From: JARRKU01 sp050288425
GTDB taxonomy: Bacteria > Desulfobacterota > Desulfobacteria > Desulfobacterales > Desulfosarcinaceae
Assembly: GCA_050288425.1 (NCBI GenBank)
Contig: JBNKDU010000032.1
Location: forward strand, 1-64,000
DNA: 64,000 bases
Direction of reading: 5' to 3'
Positions within the stretch are counted from its first letter, which is position 1. Each line of letters opens with the position of its first letter. Positions 26,993 through 35,134 of the stretch are shown piece after piece. The notes under the pieces were generated by a model that worked only from the letters and a program-made list of their open reading frames with translations, had not been told where the DNA came from and did not search any database. The position numbers and the translations under genes are program-made.

Positions 26993-28093
26993 ATGGATAT
27001 TACTTGCAAGCAATGCAACGCGACTTACAACATTCCCGATCGCCAACTGCCCAAGGCGAAAGCCAGCGCTGAGTGCAAACGCTGCGGGCACAAGATCGTA
27101 ATCAACGCGGCGCCGGCAGCCGCCGCGTACGCACCTGCCGCTCCGACACCATCGGAGACCCCGACACCGGCAAAGCAGACCGATTCGGCGGCATTGGCTG
27201 AATTCTCCGATTTGGCGGGCTTCGATGCGGACCACTACGACTTGGATGCACTGCTGAAAGCGAACAAGAAGGGCCGGTACGCCACCAAAATCAACAAATT
27301 CAAGGTCAAGATCCTCACCGCCGTCAAACCCACACTCGACCGCCTGCTGGCCGGAGATGAGAAAGTACTGCGTGTGGCCGGCGGAACCGCCTATTACCCC
27401 ATCGAAGTGATATTGGGCAACGGGGTCTTCACCATGCTTTACAACCGCTATGCGCTCCTCGCCACCAACCGGCGGCTGGTGATGATCAATACCAACCCAC
27501 GCATGACCGAGACCCGCCACTACCTGTTTCAGATGAGGTATGAAGATCTCAAGAAGGTGTCGCGCGGCCTGTTTCGCACCAGCCTGACCCTGACTCCCAA
27601 AAAGGGCAAACGCCGTATCTTCACTTCCATGAAATCCGCCTTCACGGCGGAGCTGTTCAATTTCATCAAGCCGCGCCTCGACCTGCAGAAAAACATTCCC
27701 GCCGGAGGAGAAATCCAGACGAATCTCTGCCCGGCCTGCTACACGCTGCTGGGCAGCAGATTGTCCCAGTGCACATCGTGCCATTCGGCCTTCAAGACTC
27801 CGGCCGCCGCCGCCTGGCGGTCGCTGATCCTGCCGGGATTGGGCGATTTCTATCTGGGCCACCGGGTGTTGGGCGGCCTTGAAATGGTGGGCGCCCTGAT
27901 GGTCTGGCTTTTCTTCGCCGCCATGCTGGTCAGCGGCCGCCTGGAGGGAATCGTGCTCGGTGCCATCGTGTTGATTTTCGCCAATGGTTTCGACGCGCTG
28001 TTAACCATGCACATGGCCAAAAAAGGTTACATCCTGGCCAGAAAACAGCCGGCGGCCGAGTCTCGCGCGCAGTTGGCTCCCGGCAACGCATAA
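26993..28093 (+). CDS. Zinc-ribbon (MJ0042-type) protein with PH-like domain and membrane helices
   Basis: A 366-residue protein. An N-terminal MJ0042-type finger (CKQCNATYNIP ... CKRCGHKIVI) is followed by an Ala/Pro linker and a domain of about 120 residues that resembles bacterial PH-like folds (NRYALLATNRRLVMINTNP). A second zinc ribbon (CPACYTLL ... CTSCHSAF) and two or three C-terminal membrane helices (LEMVGALMVWLFFAAMLVSG, GIVLGAIVLIFANGF) complete it. The function is unknown; membrane-attached sensing or scaffolding is a guess. It is bracketed by repeat copies C and D. Ribosome binding site CGGAGG. Confidence 0.75.
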   Translation: MDITCKQCNATYNIPDRQLPKAKASAECKRCGHKIVINAAPAAAAYAPAAPTPSETPTPAKQTDSAALAEFSDLAGFDADHYDLDALLKANKKGRYATKINKFKVKILTAVKPTLDRLLAGDEKVLRVAGGTAYYPIEVILGNGVFTMLYNRYALLATNRRLVMINTNPRMTETRHYLFQMRYEDLKKVSRGLFRTSLTLTPKKGKRRIFTSMKSAFTAELFNFIKPRLDLQKNIPAGGEIQTNLCPACYTLLGSRLSQCTSCHSAFKTPAAAAWRSLILPGLGDFYLGHRVLGGLEMVGALMVWLFFAAMLVSGRLEGIVLGAIVLIFANGFDALLTMHMAKKGYILARKQPAAESRAQLAPGNA

Positions 28094-28115
28094 CGAAGTA
28101 GCGAATTACGAAATA

Positions 28116-28207
28116 GGGGACGTTCCTAACTTATTAACTTAATCATTTTAAGTAATTTCAATATTAATATCCATCTCAGATTAAGTTAATAAGTTAGGAA
28201 CGTCCCC
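28116..28207. repeat. Palindromic element, copy D
   Basis: Left arm 28116-28144 and right arm 28179-28207 are perfect 29-nt inverted repeats of the GTTCC variant. The 34-nt centre (28145-28178) is very AT-rich and unrelated to other centres. It starts 22 bases after the stop codon of the zinc-ribbon/PH-like gene. Confidence 0.95.
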
Positions 28208-28477
28208 CCTCCCTTTTCCTTCTCCAAATCTATTGCCCAAAAGCGTGTATTTGTTATACATGTTAATGGGATGCCGACCTTTTTTTGGATCAAATTTACC
28301 CACTTTATGGACGAGGTCTCGATGAATCCCTATTGTTTCCATCGGGATTGGGCGCATTCGCATCGTAACTAAGGGTGCTGGAACCAGTCCCGACGGCAGG
28401 CGCCGCCCACCCTGTTCCCCTGGTGGCGCAATATTTCCTTTGCAACAACCAGCAGTCCGCCGAAAGGTTTGGAGATA
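28208..28477. other. Leader region of the cus-like operon
   Basis: A 270-base region between element D and the CusB-like gene. It holds a candidate promoter at 28233-28260 and the ribosome binding site GGAG (28471-28474). No convincing regulator gene or operator for the efflux operon is seen next to it. Confidence 0.4.
28233..28260 (+). promoter_or_regulatory. Candidate promoter of the cus-like operon
   Basis: TTGCCC (28233-28238) and TATACA (28255-28260) are separated by 16 bases, about 220 bases before the CusB-like start. The match is moderate. Confidence 0.4.
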
Positions 28478-29884
28478 ATGAAGCGTACTCAATTCGAACG
28501 CGTCGTGTACATCGGCTGGTTCGGCATGTTGGCCATCCTGGCGGCGCTGGTATTCTGCCAGGCCTCTTCCGATCACGTTCCATGGTCCGTGACGTCCGTC
28601 CATGCCGCGGCGGAACTCGAGTCCGGTATGATCGATCCCAAGAACGGCAAGAAGATAAAGTACTGGGTCGCCCCCATGGATCCCAAGTACATCCGCAACG
28701 AGCCGGGCAAATCGCCCATGGGCATGGATCTGGTGCCGGTGTACGAGGAGGAGGGCGAAGAAAAGGAACCCAGCTCCACCATTCGTATCGATCCGGTCAC
28801 CATCCAGAACATGGGAGTGCGCTACGGCCGGGTGGAAAGCAAAAAGCTGGTCAAGTCCATCCGTACCTACGGCAATATCACTTATGACGAGACCCGGGTC
28901 TACACGGTGAACACGAAATTCAACGGCTGGATCGAAAAGTTGTATGTCGATTTCATGGGGGACCATGTGACCCGCGGACAGCCCCTGTTTGCGATCTACA
29001 GCCCCGAACTTTTGACCGCCCAGCAGGAATATCTGATGGCCTATCAACAATTTCGCGGCCTGCCCAAATCGGCATCCGTGGTGGCCCGTAGCGATGCCCT
29101 GCGCCTGTTGAATGCATCGCGCACGCGGCTGCAGTATTGGGATCTGACCGAAGAGCAGATTGAGGACATCGAAAAAAAGGGCACCATCCGCAAGAATTTG
29201 ACCATCTATTCGCCGGCATCCGGCGTGGTCACCAAGAAGAATGCCTTCGAGGGGCACTATGTCAAGGCTGGCGAGCATCAGTATGAAATTGCCGATTTGT
29301 CGAAGGTGTGGGTGGACGTCGATATCTACGAGTATGAACTGCCCTGGGTGAGCAAAGGCATGCCGGCGAAGATGGATCTGCCATATGTACCGGGTAAAAA
29401 ATACTCCGGCGAGGTCCTGTTCATCTATCCCTATCTGGACAGCAACACGCGGACGGCCCGTCTGCGGCTGGCCTTCGAAAACCAGGACGGCCGGCTCAAG
29501 CCGGGGATGTACGCGAATATCCACCTGAAGGCATCGCTGCCCGAAGCCACCCTGGCGATACCTCAGGAAGCCGTGATCGACAGTGGTGAACGCAAGATTG
29601 TCTTCGTGGCCCGGGGAAAGGGCCGCTTCGAACCCCGCCAGATCGAAGTGGGCATGGAAGCGGACGACTTCCAGTACCAGGTACTTTCCGGAGTGAAGGA
29701 AGGTGATCGAATCGTGGTTTCCGGTCAGTTCATGTTCGACTCGGAAAGCCGCCTGCGCGAGGCCATTCAGAAGATGCTGGCCGTCCGGCAGGCCGGCGCG
29801 GAGAAGAGCGACGACGACATGGACATGACCGATCTGGGGATGTCGGATGCATCCGATGACGGCGGTAAAAACAGCAAACCGTAA
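28478..29884 (+). CDS. CusB-type RND periplasmic adaptor with heavy-metal-binding domain
   Basis: A 468-residue membrane-fusion protein. An N-terminal membrane anchor/signal (VYIGWFGMLAILAALVFC) is followed at about residues 61-92 by a heavy-metal-binding domain (YWVAPMDPKYIRNEPGKSPM) rich in Met, then barrel-sandwich, alpha-hairpin and beta-barrel domains (IYSPASGVVTKKNAFEGHYV, YSGEVLFIYPYLDSNTRTA). The tail is acidic. It should link a CusA-type pump to an outer-membrane channel for Cu(I)/Ag(I) efflux. ATG 28478 with GGAG close upstream; a TTG 9 bases earlier is possible. First gene of the operon. Confidence 0.9.
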   Translation: MKRTQFERVVYIGWFGMLAILAALVFCQASSDHVPWSVTSVHAAAELESGMIDPKNGKKIKYWVAPMDPKYIRNEPGKSPMGMDLVPVYEEEGEEKEPSSTIRIDPVTIQNMGVRYGRVESKKLVKSIRTYGNITYDETRVYTVNTKFNGWIEKLYVDFMGDHVTRGQPLFAIYSPELLTAQQEYLMAYQQFRGLPKSASVVARSDALRLLNASRTRLQYWDLTEEQIEDIEKKGTIRKNLTIYSPASGVVTKKNAFEGHYVKAGEHQYEIADLSKVWVDVDIYEYELPWVSKGMPAKMDLPYVPGKKYSGEVLFIYPYLDSNTRTARLRLAFENQDGRLKPGMYANIHLKASLPEATLAIPQEAVIDSGERKIVFVARGKGRFEPRQIEVGMEADDFQYQVLSGVKEGDRIVVSGQFMFDSESRLREAIQKMLAVRQAGAEKSDDDMDMTDLGMSDASDDGGKNSKP

Positions 29885-29937
29885 GACTGCCCGATGCGAA
29901 CCGCGCAGCGAACATCGATACGGCAAAAGGTGCCCCT

Positions 29938-32900
29938 ATGATTGCCCGAATCATCGAAATGTCGATTCGCAATAAATTCCTGATCATCCTGGCCACGGTA
30001 TTCGTCATCGCAGCCGGAATCTTTGCGGTCGTCCGCACCCCCCTGGACGCCATTCCCGACCTGTCCGACGTCCAGGTGATCATCTTCACCGAATACCCGG
30101 GCCAGGCCCCCCAGGTGGTGGAAGATCAGGTGACCTATCCATTGACCACGGCCATGCTGTCGGTTCCGTTTGCCAAGGTGGTCCGCGGCTACTCCTTTTT
30201 CGGCGTCTCCTTCGTCTACATCATCTTCGATGACGGCACCGATCTCTACTGGGCGCGCAGCCGCGTGCTGGAGTATCTCAACTTCGTGGCCGGAAGGCTG
30301 CCCAAAGGCGTGACGCCCTCATTGGGGCCGGACGCCACCGGGGTCGGTTGGGTCTACGCCTATATGCTCGAAAGCGACCGCCACGACCTGTCCCAGCTGC
30401 GGTCGATCCAGGACTGGTTTCTGCGCTACGAACTGGCCAGCGTCTCCGGCGTATCCGAGGTGGCTTCCATCGGCGGATTCGTGAAGCAGTACCAGGTGAT
30501 CGTCGATCCCAACAAGCTGCGCGCGTATGGTCTGCCCATGCAGAAAATCGTGATGGCCATCCGGCGCAGCAACAACGATGTGGGCGGCAAGCTGGTGGAA
30601 ATGGGCGAGACCGAATACATGATCCGCGGGCTGGGCTACATCCAGGATATCGAGGATCTCTACAACGTACCGCTGGGGCTGGACAACCGCGGGACGCCGA
30701 TATTGCTGCGCAATGTGGCCAACGTCAAGATCGGTCCCGAACTTCGCCGTGGCATTGCCGATTACAATGGTGTGGGAGAAGTGGTCGGCGGCATTGTCAT
30801 CATGCGTTTCGGCGAGAACGCCCTGCAGGTTATCGAAGATGTGAAGACCCGGCTGAAAGAACTCCGCTCCGGTCTCCCCGAGGGCGTTACCGTCAAAAGT
30901 GTTTACGACAGATCCGGCCTGATCCTGCGGGCCATCGACAACCTCAAGCATACCCTGATCGAGGAGAGCCTCATCGTCGCCCTGGTCTGCGTGGCGTTTC
31001 TCTTCCACTTCCGCAGTGCCCTGGTGGGGATCTTCACCCTGCCGGTGGGGGTATTGGTCAGTTTCATCATCATGGAACGCCAGGGCATCAACGCCAACAT
31101 CATGAGTCTGGGCGGCATCGCCATCGCCATCGGCGCCATGGTGGATGCCGCCATCGTGATGATCGAAAACGCCCACAAACACATCGAGAGGTACGGTCGC
31201 AAGAAGCCGCATTGGGACCTGATCGCCGATTCCGCCAAGGAAGTGGGACCGGCCCTGTTTTTCTCCCTGCTGATCATCGCCGCCAGCTTCTTGCCGGTAT
31301 TTTCCCTGGAGGCCCAGGAAGGGCGCCTGTTCCGGCCGCTGGCCTATACCAAGACCTATGCCATGATGGGGGCGGCCCTGTTGGCCGTCACCATCGTTCC
31401 GGTGCTGATGGGCTACATGATCCGCGGCAGGATCCGGCCGGAAGCCAAAAATCCCATCAACCGGTTCCTGATCTGGGTGTACCATCCCGTCATCAAGCTG
31501 GTGCTCAAGGCCAAGACCATGGTGGTTCTGGTGGCGATGGTGATTCTGGCGGCAACCTTTTATCCCATCATTCACATGGGTTCGGAGTTCATGCCGCCGC
31601 TCAACGAAGGCGATCTGCTCTACATGCCCACCACCCTGCCCGGCATTTCGGTGACCAAGGCCAAGGAATTGATCCAGCAGACCGACCGCATCATCGCCTC
31701 CTTTCCCGAAGTGGAGCACGTATTCGGAAAGATCGGCCGGGCCGAAACCGCCACCGACCCCGCGCCGCTGAGCATGATCGAGACCACCATCACGCTCAAG
31801 CCGGAAGCGCAATGGCGGGACGGCATGACCATGGAGAGACTCGTGGAAGAAATGGACAAGGCCATTCGGTTCCCCGGGTTGACCAACGCCTGGACCATGC
31901 CCATCAAGACGCGCATCGACATGCTGTCCACCGGCATCAAGACGCCGGTGGGCATCAAGATCGTGGGCGAGGATCTCGACACGCTCAATGATTTGGGCGA
32001 GCAGGTGGAGGCGGTCATCCACAACGTCCCCGGAACGCTGAGCGTCTACGCGGAGCGGGTCACCGGCGGCGATTATCTCGATTACCGCATTCGCCGCGAG
32101 GAGGCGGCGCGCTACGGCCTCACCGTGGGCGATGTCCAGGACATCATCATATCGGCGGTGGGCGGCATGAATATCACCCAGACCGTGGAGGGACTGGAAC
32201 GCTATCCGGTCAATCTGCGGTACGGCCCCGAACTGCGCGACACACCCGAAAAACTCAAGCGCATCCTGGTGCCGACGCCCGCCGGCGCCCAGGTACCCAT
32301 CGTCCAACTGGCCGATATCCGGATTCTGAAAGGACCACCGGTCATCAAGAGCGAAAACGCGCGCAACAATGCCTGGGTCTACGTGGATCTCACCGGCATC
32401 GATGTGGGCACCTATGTCAAGGCCGCCCGCCGGGCGGTTCAGGAACAGGTCCATCTGCCGCCGGGATACAGCCTGGTCTGGAGCGGCCAGTATGAATACA
32501 TGGTTCGCGCCCAGAAGCGGCTGGCCATCGTCGTGCCCATGGCCCTGATCATCATCTTCCTGCTGCTGTACTTCAATTTCAAAAGCATCGGTGAAAGCCT
32601 TATCGTTCTGCTCAGCGTGCCCTTTTCCCTGACCGGCGGATTTTGGCTCATGTATGTGTTGGGCTACAACATGAGCGTGGCCGTGGGGGTCGGCTTTATC
32701 GCCCTGGCCGGGGTGGCCGCCGAAACCGGCGTGGTCATGCTGATCTACCTGGACATCTCCTATGGCGAATTCAAGCGTCGTCACGGGGACGGTTTCAACC
32801 GACAGCATTTGCAGGCGGCCATCGAAGAAGGCGCGGCTTTGCGCGTACGTCCCAAGATGATGACCGTCGTGGCCATCATGTCCGGTCTGATGCCCATCAT

Positions 32901-33042
32901 GTGGAGCCATGGGGCCGGATCACAGGTTATGAAGCGTATCGCCGCCCCCATGATCGGGGGCATGGTCAGCGCCACCGTATTGACCCTCATCGTGGTGCCG
33001 GCCATCTACGGGTTGTGGAAAGGATGGAGCCTGAAAAGGTAA
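29938..33042 (+). CDS. CusA-type heavy-metal RND efflux permease
   Basis: A 1034-residue inner-membrane pump with the two-fold RND layout of 12 helices and two large periplasmic loops. The helix-4 motif IGAMVDAAIVMIENAHKHIE is that of the monovalent-metal (Cu/Ag) CusA/SilA branch rather than CzcA. ERYPVNLRYGPELRDTPE and GVAAETGVVMLIYLD are further family signatures. It captures Cu(I)/Ag(I) from the periplasm through Met residues, several of which lie in EFMPPLNEGDLLYMPTTLPG. AAGGTG precedes the ATG. Second gene of the operon, 53 bases after the adaptor gene. Confidence 0.93.
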   Translation: MIARIIEMSIRNKFLIILATVFVIAAGIFAVVRTPLDAIPDLSDVQVIIFTEYPGQAPQVVEDQVTYPLTTAMLSVPFAKVVRGYSFFGVSFVYIIFDDGTDLYWARSRVLEYLNFVAGRLPKGVTPSLGPDATGVGWVYAYMLESDRHDLSQLRSIQDWFLRYELASVSGVSEVASIGGFVKQYQVIVDPNKLRAYGLPMQKIVMAIRRSNNDVGGKLVEMGETEYMIRGLGYIQDIEDLYNVPLGLDNRGTPILLRNVANVKIGPELRRGIADYNGVGEVVGGIVIMRFGENALQVIEDVKTRLKELRSGLPEGVTVKSVYDRSGLILRAIDNLKHTLIEESLIVALVCVAFLFHFRSALVGIFTLPVGVLVSFIIMERQGINANIMSLGGIAIAIGAMVDAAIVMIENAHKHIERYGRKKPHWDLIADSAKEVGPALFFSLLIIAASFLPVFSLEAQEGRLFRPLAYTKTYAMMGAALLAVTIVPVLMGYMIRGRIRPEAKNPINRFLIWVYHPVIKLVLKAKTMVVLVAMVILAATFYPIIHMGSEFMPPLNEGDLLYMPTTLPGISVTKAKELIQQTDRIIASFPEVEHVFGKIGRAETATDPAPLSMIETTITLKPEAQWRDGMTMERLVEEMDKAIRFPGLTNAWTMPIKTRIDMLSTGIKTPVGIKIVGEDLDTLNDLGEQVEAVIHNVPGTLSVYAERVTGGDYLDYRIRREEAARYGLTVGDVQDIIISAVGGMNITQTVEGLERYPVNLRYGPELRDTPEKLKRILVPTPAGAQVPIVQLADIRILKGPPVIKSENARNNAWVYVDLTGIDVGTYVKAARRAVQEQVHLPPGYSLVWSGQYEYMVRAQKRLAIVVPMALIIIFLLLYFNFKSIGESLIVLLSVPFSLTGGFWLMYVLGYNMSVAVGVGFIALAGVAAETGVVMLIYLDISYGEFKRRHGDGFNRQHLQAAIEEGAALRVRPKMMTVVAIMSGLMPIMWSHGAGSQVMKRIAAPMIGGMVSATVLTLIVVPAIYGLWKGWSLKR

Positions 33043-33072
33043 TTACAAGGAATCAAATTAAAGGAGTGTGAC

Positions 33073-33549
33073 ATGCGAAGCCTTATATTACGGATCACCC
33101 TTTTGGTTTTGGCCGCTTTCGTCATGCCGGCCATGGCCGGTGAAAGTCACGACATGAAGGGGCATGGCGATGGAAAGGGCGACTCCGGCGGCAATGGCAA
33201 AATTCCCATGGCCTCGTTCGAACATCAGGTCGTGGTGGAGGGAGTCCGCGTAGAATTTCAGGTCATGAGCCTGGCACGGATGAATATGACCGACACGGAA
33301 GGCAAGACCCATCATATCATGGTCAGATTCTTTAAAGACGGCGTAGATCATCCAATCGATTCGGCCGTGGGCAGCATCAAGGTCGTCGCCCCGGACAAAC
33401 AATCACAGACCGGTAGATTGAAGAATTATGGCGGCATCCTGGCGGCCAACTTCACCTTTACCGAAGAAGGCCGCTACGGGGTGATCTGTCTGTTCAAAAT
33501 CGACGGCAAGAAACGCGTGGCCAAATTCTGGTATCCTCACAAGGCGTAA
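33073..33549 (+). CDS. Small secreted protein of the cus-like operon
   Basis: A 158-residue protein with a signal peptide (LILRITLLVLAAFVMPAMA). A His/Gly/Asp-rich patch (ESHDMKGHGDGKGDSGG) follows and could bind metal. The rest looks like a beta-sandwich (VVVEGVRVEFQVMSLARMNM, HHIMVRFFKDGV, GVICLFKIDGKKRVAKFWYP) similar in plan to small periplasmic YtkA-like or CusF-like partners, but without the CusF sequence. Role inferred from position: periplasmic metal chaperone or accessory protein between pump and channel genes. Strong ribosome binding site AAAGGAG. Confidence 0.75.
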   Translation: MRSLILRITLLVLAAFVMPAMAGESHDMKGHGDGKGDSGGNGKIPMASFEHQVVVEGVRVEFQVMSLARMNMTDTEGKTHHIMVRFFKDGVDHPIDSAVGSIKVVAPDKQSQTGRLKNYGGILAANFTFTEEGRYGVICLFKIDGKKRVAKFWYPHKA

Positions 33550-33588
33550 GCACAGGGTCTGCCGTCGACTGCAACCCCGTTCACCGGT

Positions 33589-33618
33589 AAATGGTCGATG
33601 TTTCTCCATCGGCCATTT
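33589..33618 (+). other. Intercistronic hairpin before the CusC-like gene
   Basis: AAATGGTCGATG and CATCGGCCATTT form a 12-bp stem (one G-T pair) with the 6-base loop TTTCTC. No T-run follows, so it is more likely an mRNA-processing or stability element than a terminator. It ends 24 bases before the ribosome binding site of the outer-membrane channel gene. Confidence 0.5.
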
Positions 33619-33654
33619 GCCCGTGTCCAATCATTTGTTTCAGGAGAAATAGCC

Positions 33655-34959
33655 ATGCAAGGGTCAGGGACAGGTTGCCGCTTCATTCTCATGCGAGCGT
33701 TTTTCGTGCTGGCGCTGTCGACCGCGCCGGCGGCTGGATTCGATGGGTCGCCCATCACCGCGCCGGCGCCCCTGGCCGCGCTAATCGCAGAAGGCTTGGA
33801 CAGCAGTCAGAAACTGCAGAGCCAGCGTTCGAAGATCGATGCCCTGTATGACGAGGCCAAGGCGGCCGGAGCGTTGGACGATCCCATGTTGGGGGTTGCC
33901 TTGCTCAATCTGCCCACGGACACCTTCGCATTCGATCAGGAACCCATGACCCAGAAGCAAATCAGCCTCTCCCAGAAGTTCCCCTGGTTCGGCAAGCTGG
34001 ACCTGAAGACGCAGATCGCATTGCTTGAGGCCAAAAAGCAGGAGGCCGACTGGCAGCTTCAGCGCCTGGAGCTGGCGCGCATGATCGCGGACGCTTACTA
34101 CGAACTGGCCCAGGTGGTCCGCAGCGAGCAGATCAATGTCCAACTGATCGATCTGGTGACTCGATTGCTCGATTCATCGGCCAGCCGCTATTCCACCGGG
34201 AATGGATTGCAGCAGGATGTGCTGCAGGCCCAGGTGCAGCTCAGCCGCCTGATGGACGAACAATACCAGTTGGCCGAACGCCGGGAGATCATCGACAGCC
34301 GGATCAACGAGTTGATCAATCGTCCGGTTGCCGAGGAGGTGGCCGTGGCGGCCGAAATCCCCCTGCCGTCCTTGGACATGGACCGCGAAACACTCAAAAC
34401 GCTGGCCCAGGAAAAGAATCCCAGGATCCTCTCCCTGGTCCTGGATCGTGAGCAGAAAAATGTGGCCGTGGAGTTGGCCCGCAAGGACTTTTATCCGAAC
34501 TTCGATACCCGCCTGGCCTATGGATTCCGGGAAGATGACCCCCAGGGGGACGATCGGGCCGACTTTTTCTCCATCGGCGTCAATCTCAACGTTCCGCTAT
34601 GGCAAGGGAATAAGCAGAAACCGCGGCTGGAAGCGGCCATCAAGCGCCGCAACGCCGCCGGGCAGGCCTTGCAGGAAATACGGTTGAGTCTGCCCCACAG
34701 GATCGACGGGGTGATCGATGCCATGGAACGGCTGGTGGCCAGCCACGATCTCTACGAAAACACCCTGTTGCTGCAAACCCGGCAGTGGGCCGACTCGGCC
34801 CAGTCGGCCTATGAGGTGGGCAAACTGGAGTTCAACACCCTGATCAGCGCGCGCATTCAGGTACTGCGCATGAATCTGCAGGCAGATATCTACAAGCTGC
34901 GGATCTACCAGAAACGGGCCGAGCTGGAAGTATTGATTGGCGGTTTTAGGGGACGTTAA
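33655..34959 (+). CDS. TolC/CusC-type outer-membrane efflux channel
   Basis: A 434-residue outer-membrane efflux protein. A signal peptide (MRAFFVLALSTAPAAG) is followed by two repeated coiled-coil/beta segments typical of TolC-family channels (ISLSQKFPWFGKLDLKTQIA, SVGINLNVPLWQGNKQKPRL). It should complete a CusCBA-like pump. ATG 33655 has AGGAGA 7 bases upstream. The last residues, FRGR and stop, are encoded by the start of a repeat arm (TTTAGGGGACGTTAA), so element DNA has replaced the original 3' end. Confidence 0.9.
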   Translation: MQGSGTGCRFILMRAFFVLALSTAPAAGFDGSPITAPAPLAALIAEGLDSSQKLQSQRSKIDALYDEAKAAGALDDPMLGVALLNLPTDTFAFDQEPMTQKQISLSQKFPWFGKLDLKTQIALLEAKKQEADWQLQRLELARMIADAYYELAQVVRSEQINVQLIDLVTRLLDSSASRYSTGNGLQQDVLQAQVQLSRLMDEQYQLAERREIIDSRINELINRPVAEEVAVAAEIPLPSLDMDRETLKTLAQEKNPRILSLVLDREQKNVAVELARKDFYPNFDTRLAYGFREDDPQGDDRADFFSIGVNLNVPLWQGNKQKPRLEAAIKRRNAAGQALQEIRLSLPHRIDGVIDAMERLVASHDLYENTLLLQTRQWADSAQSAYEVGKLEFNTLISARIQVLRMNLQADIYKLRIYQKRAELEVLIGGFRGR

Positions 34960-34987
34960 GGGGACGTTCCTAACTTAGGGGACGTTA
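34949..34987. repeat. Fragments of repeat left arm
   Basis: Three truncated left-arm starts stand in a row: GGGGACGTTA (34949-34958), GGGGACGTTCCTAACTTA (34960-34977) and GGGGACGTTA (34978-34987). They directly precede the full copy E and look like the result of repeated slippage or nested insertion. The first supplies the stop codon of the CusC-like gene. Confidence 0.9.
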
Positions 34988-34988
34988 A

Positions 34989-35080
34989 GGGGACGTTCCT
35001 AACTTATTAACTTAATCACCCTGTATAGTTTCGACAGGCGCGTCTATGTCTGATTAAGTTATTAAGTTAGGAACGTCCCC
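34989..35080. repeat. Palindromic element, copy E
   Basis: Left arm 34989-35017 and right arm 35052-35080 pair over 29 bases with one mismatch (GTTATTAAG in the right arm instead of GTTAATAAG). The 34-nt centre (35018-35051) is unrelated to others. It lies between the converging CusC-like and SpoIIE-type genes. Confidence 0.95.
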
Positions 35081-35097
35081 TATCTATTACTATGTCT

Positions 35098-35134
35098 GAT
35101 TAACTTATTAAGTTAGGAACTATCTATGTCCCCT
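35098..35134. repeat. Degenerate extra right arm beside copy E
   Basis: GATTAACTTATTAAGTTAGG continuing AAC (35098-35120) is an altered right arm, followed by TATCTATGTCCCC. The last part, read on the minus strand, gives the terminal residues RGHR and the stop codon of the SpoIIE-type phosphatase. Confidence 0.8.

Noticed and set aside
26824..27072. 82-codon frame in the leader of the zinc-ribbon/PH-like gene
   Set aside because: It runs into a better-supported gene in another frame and lacks a ribosome binding site.
30319..32910. 863-codon open frame opposite the CusA-like gene
   Set aside because: His/Gln/Asp-rich mirror frame of a conserved pump gene.
34949..35134. Repeat cluster considered as a CRISPR array
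   Set aside because: Units are truncated arms of an inverted-repeat element, not direct repeats with regular spacers, and there are no cas genes.
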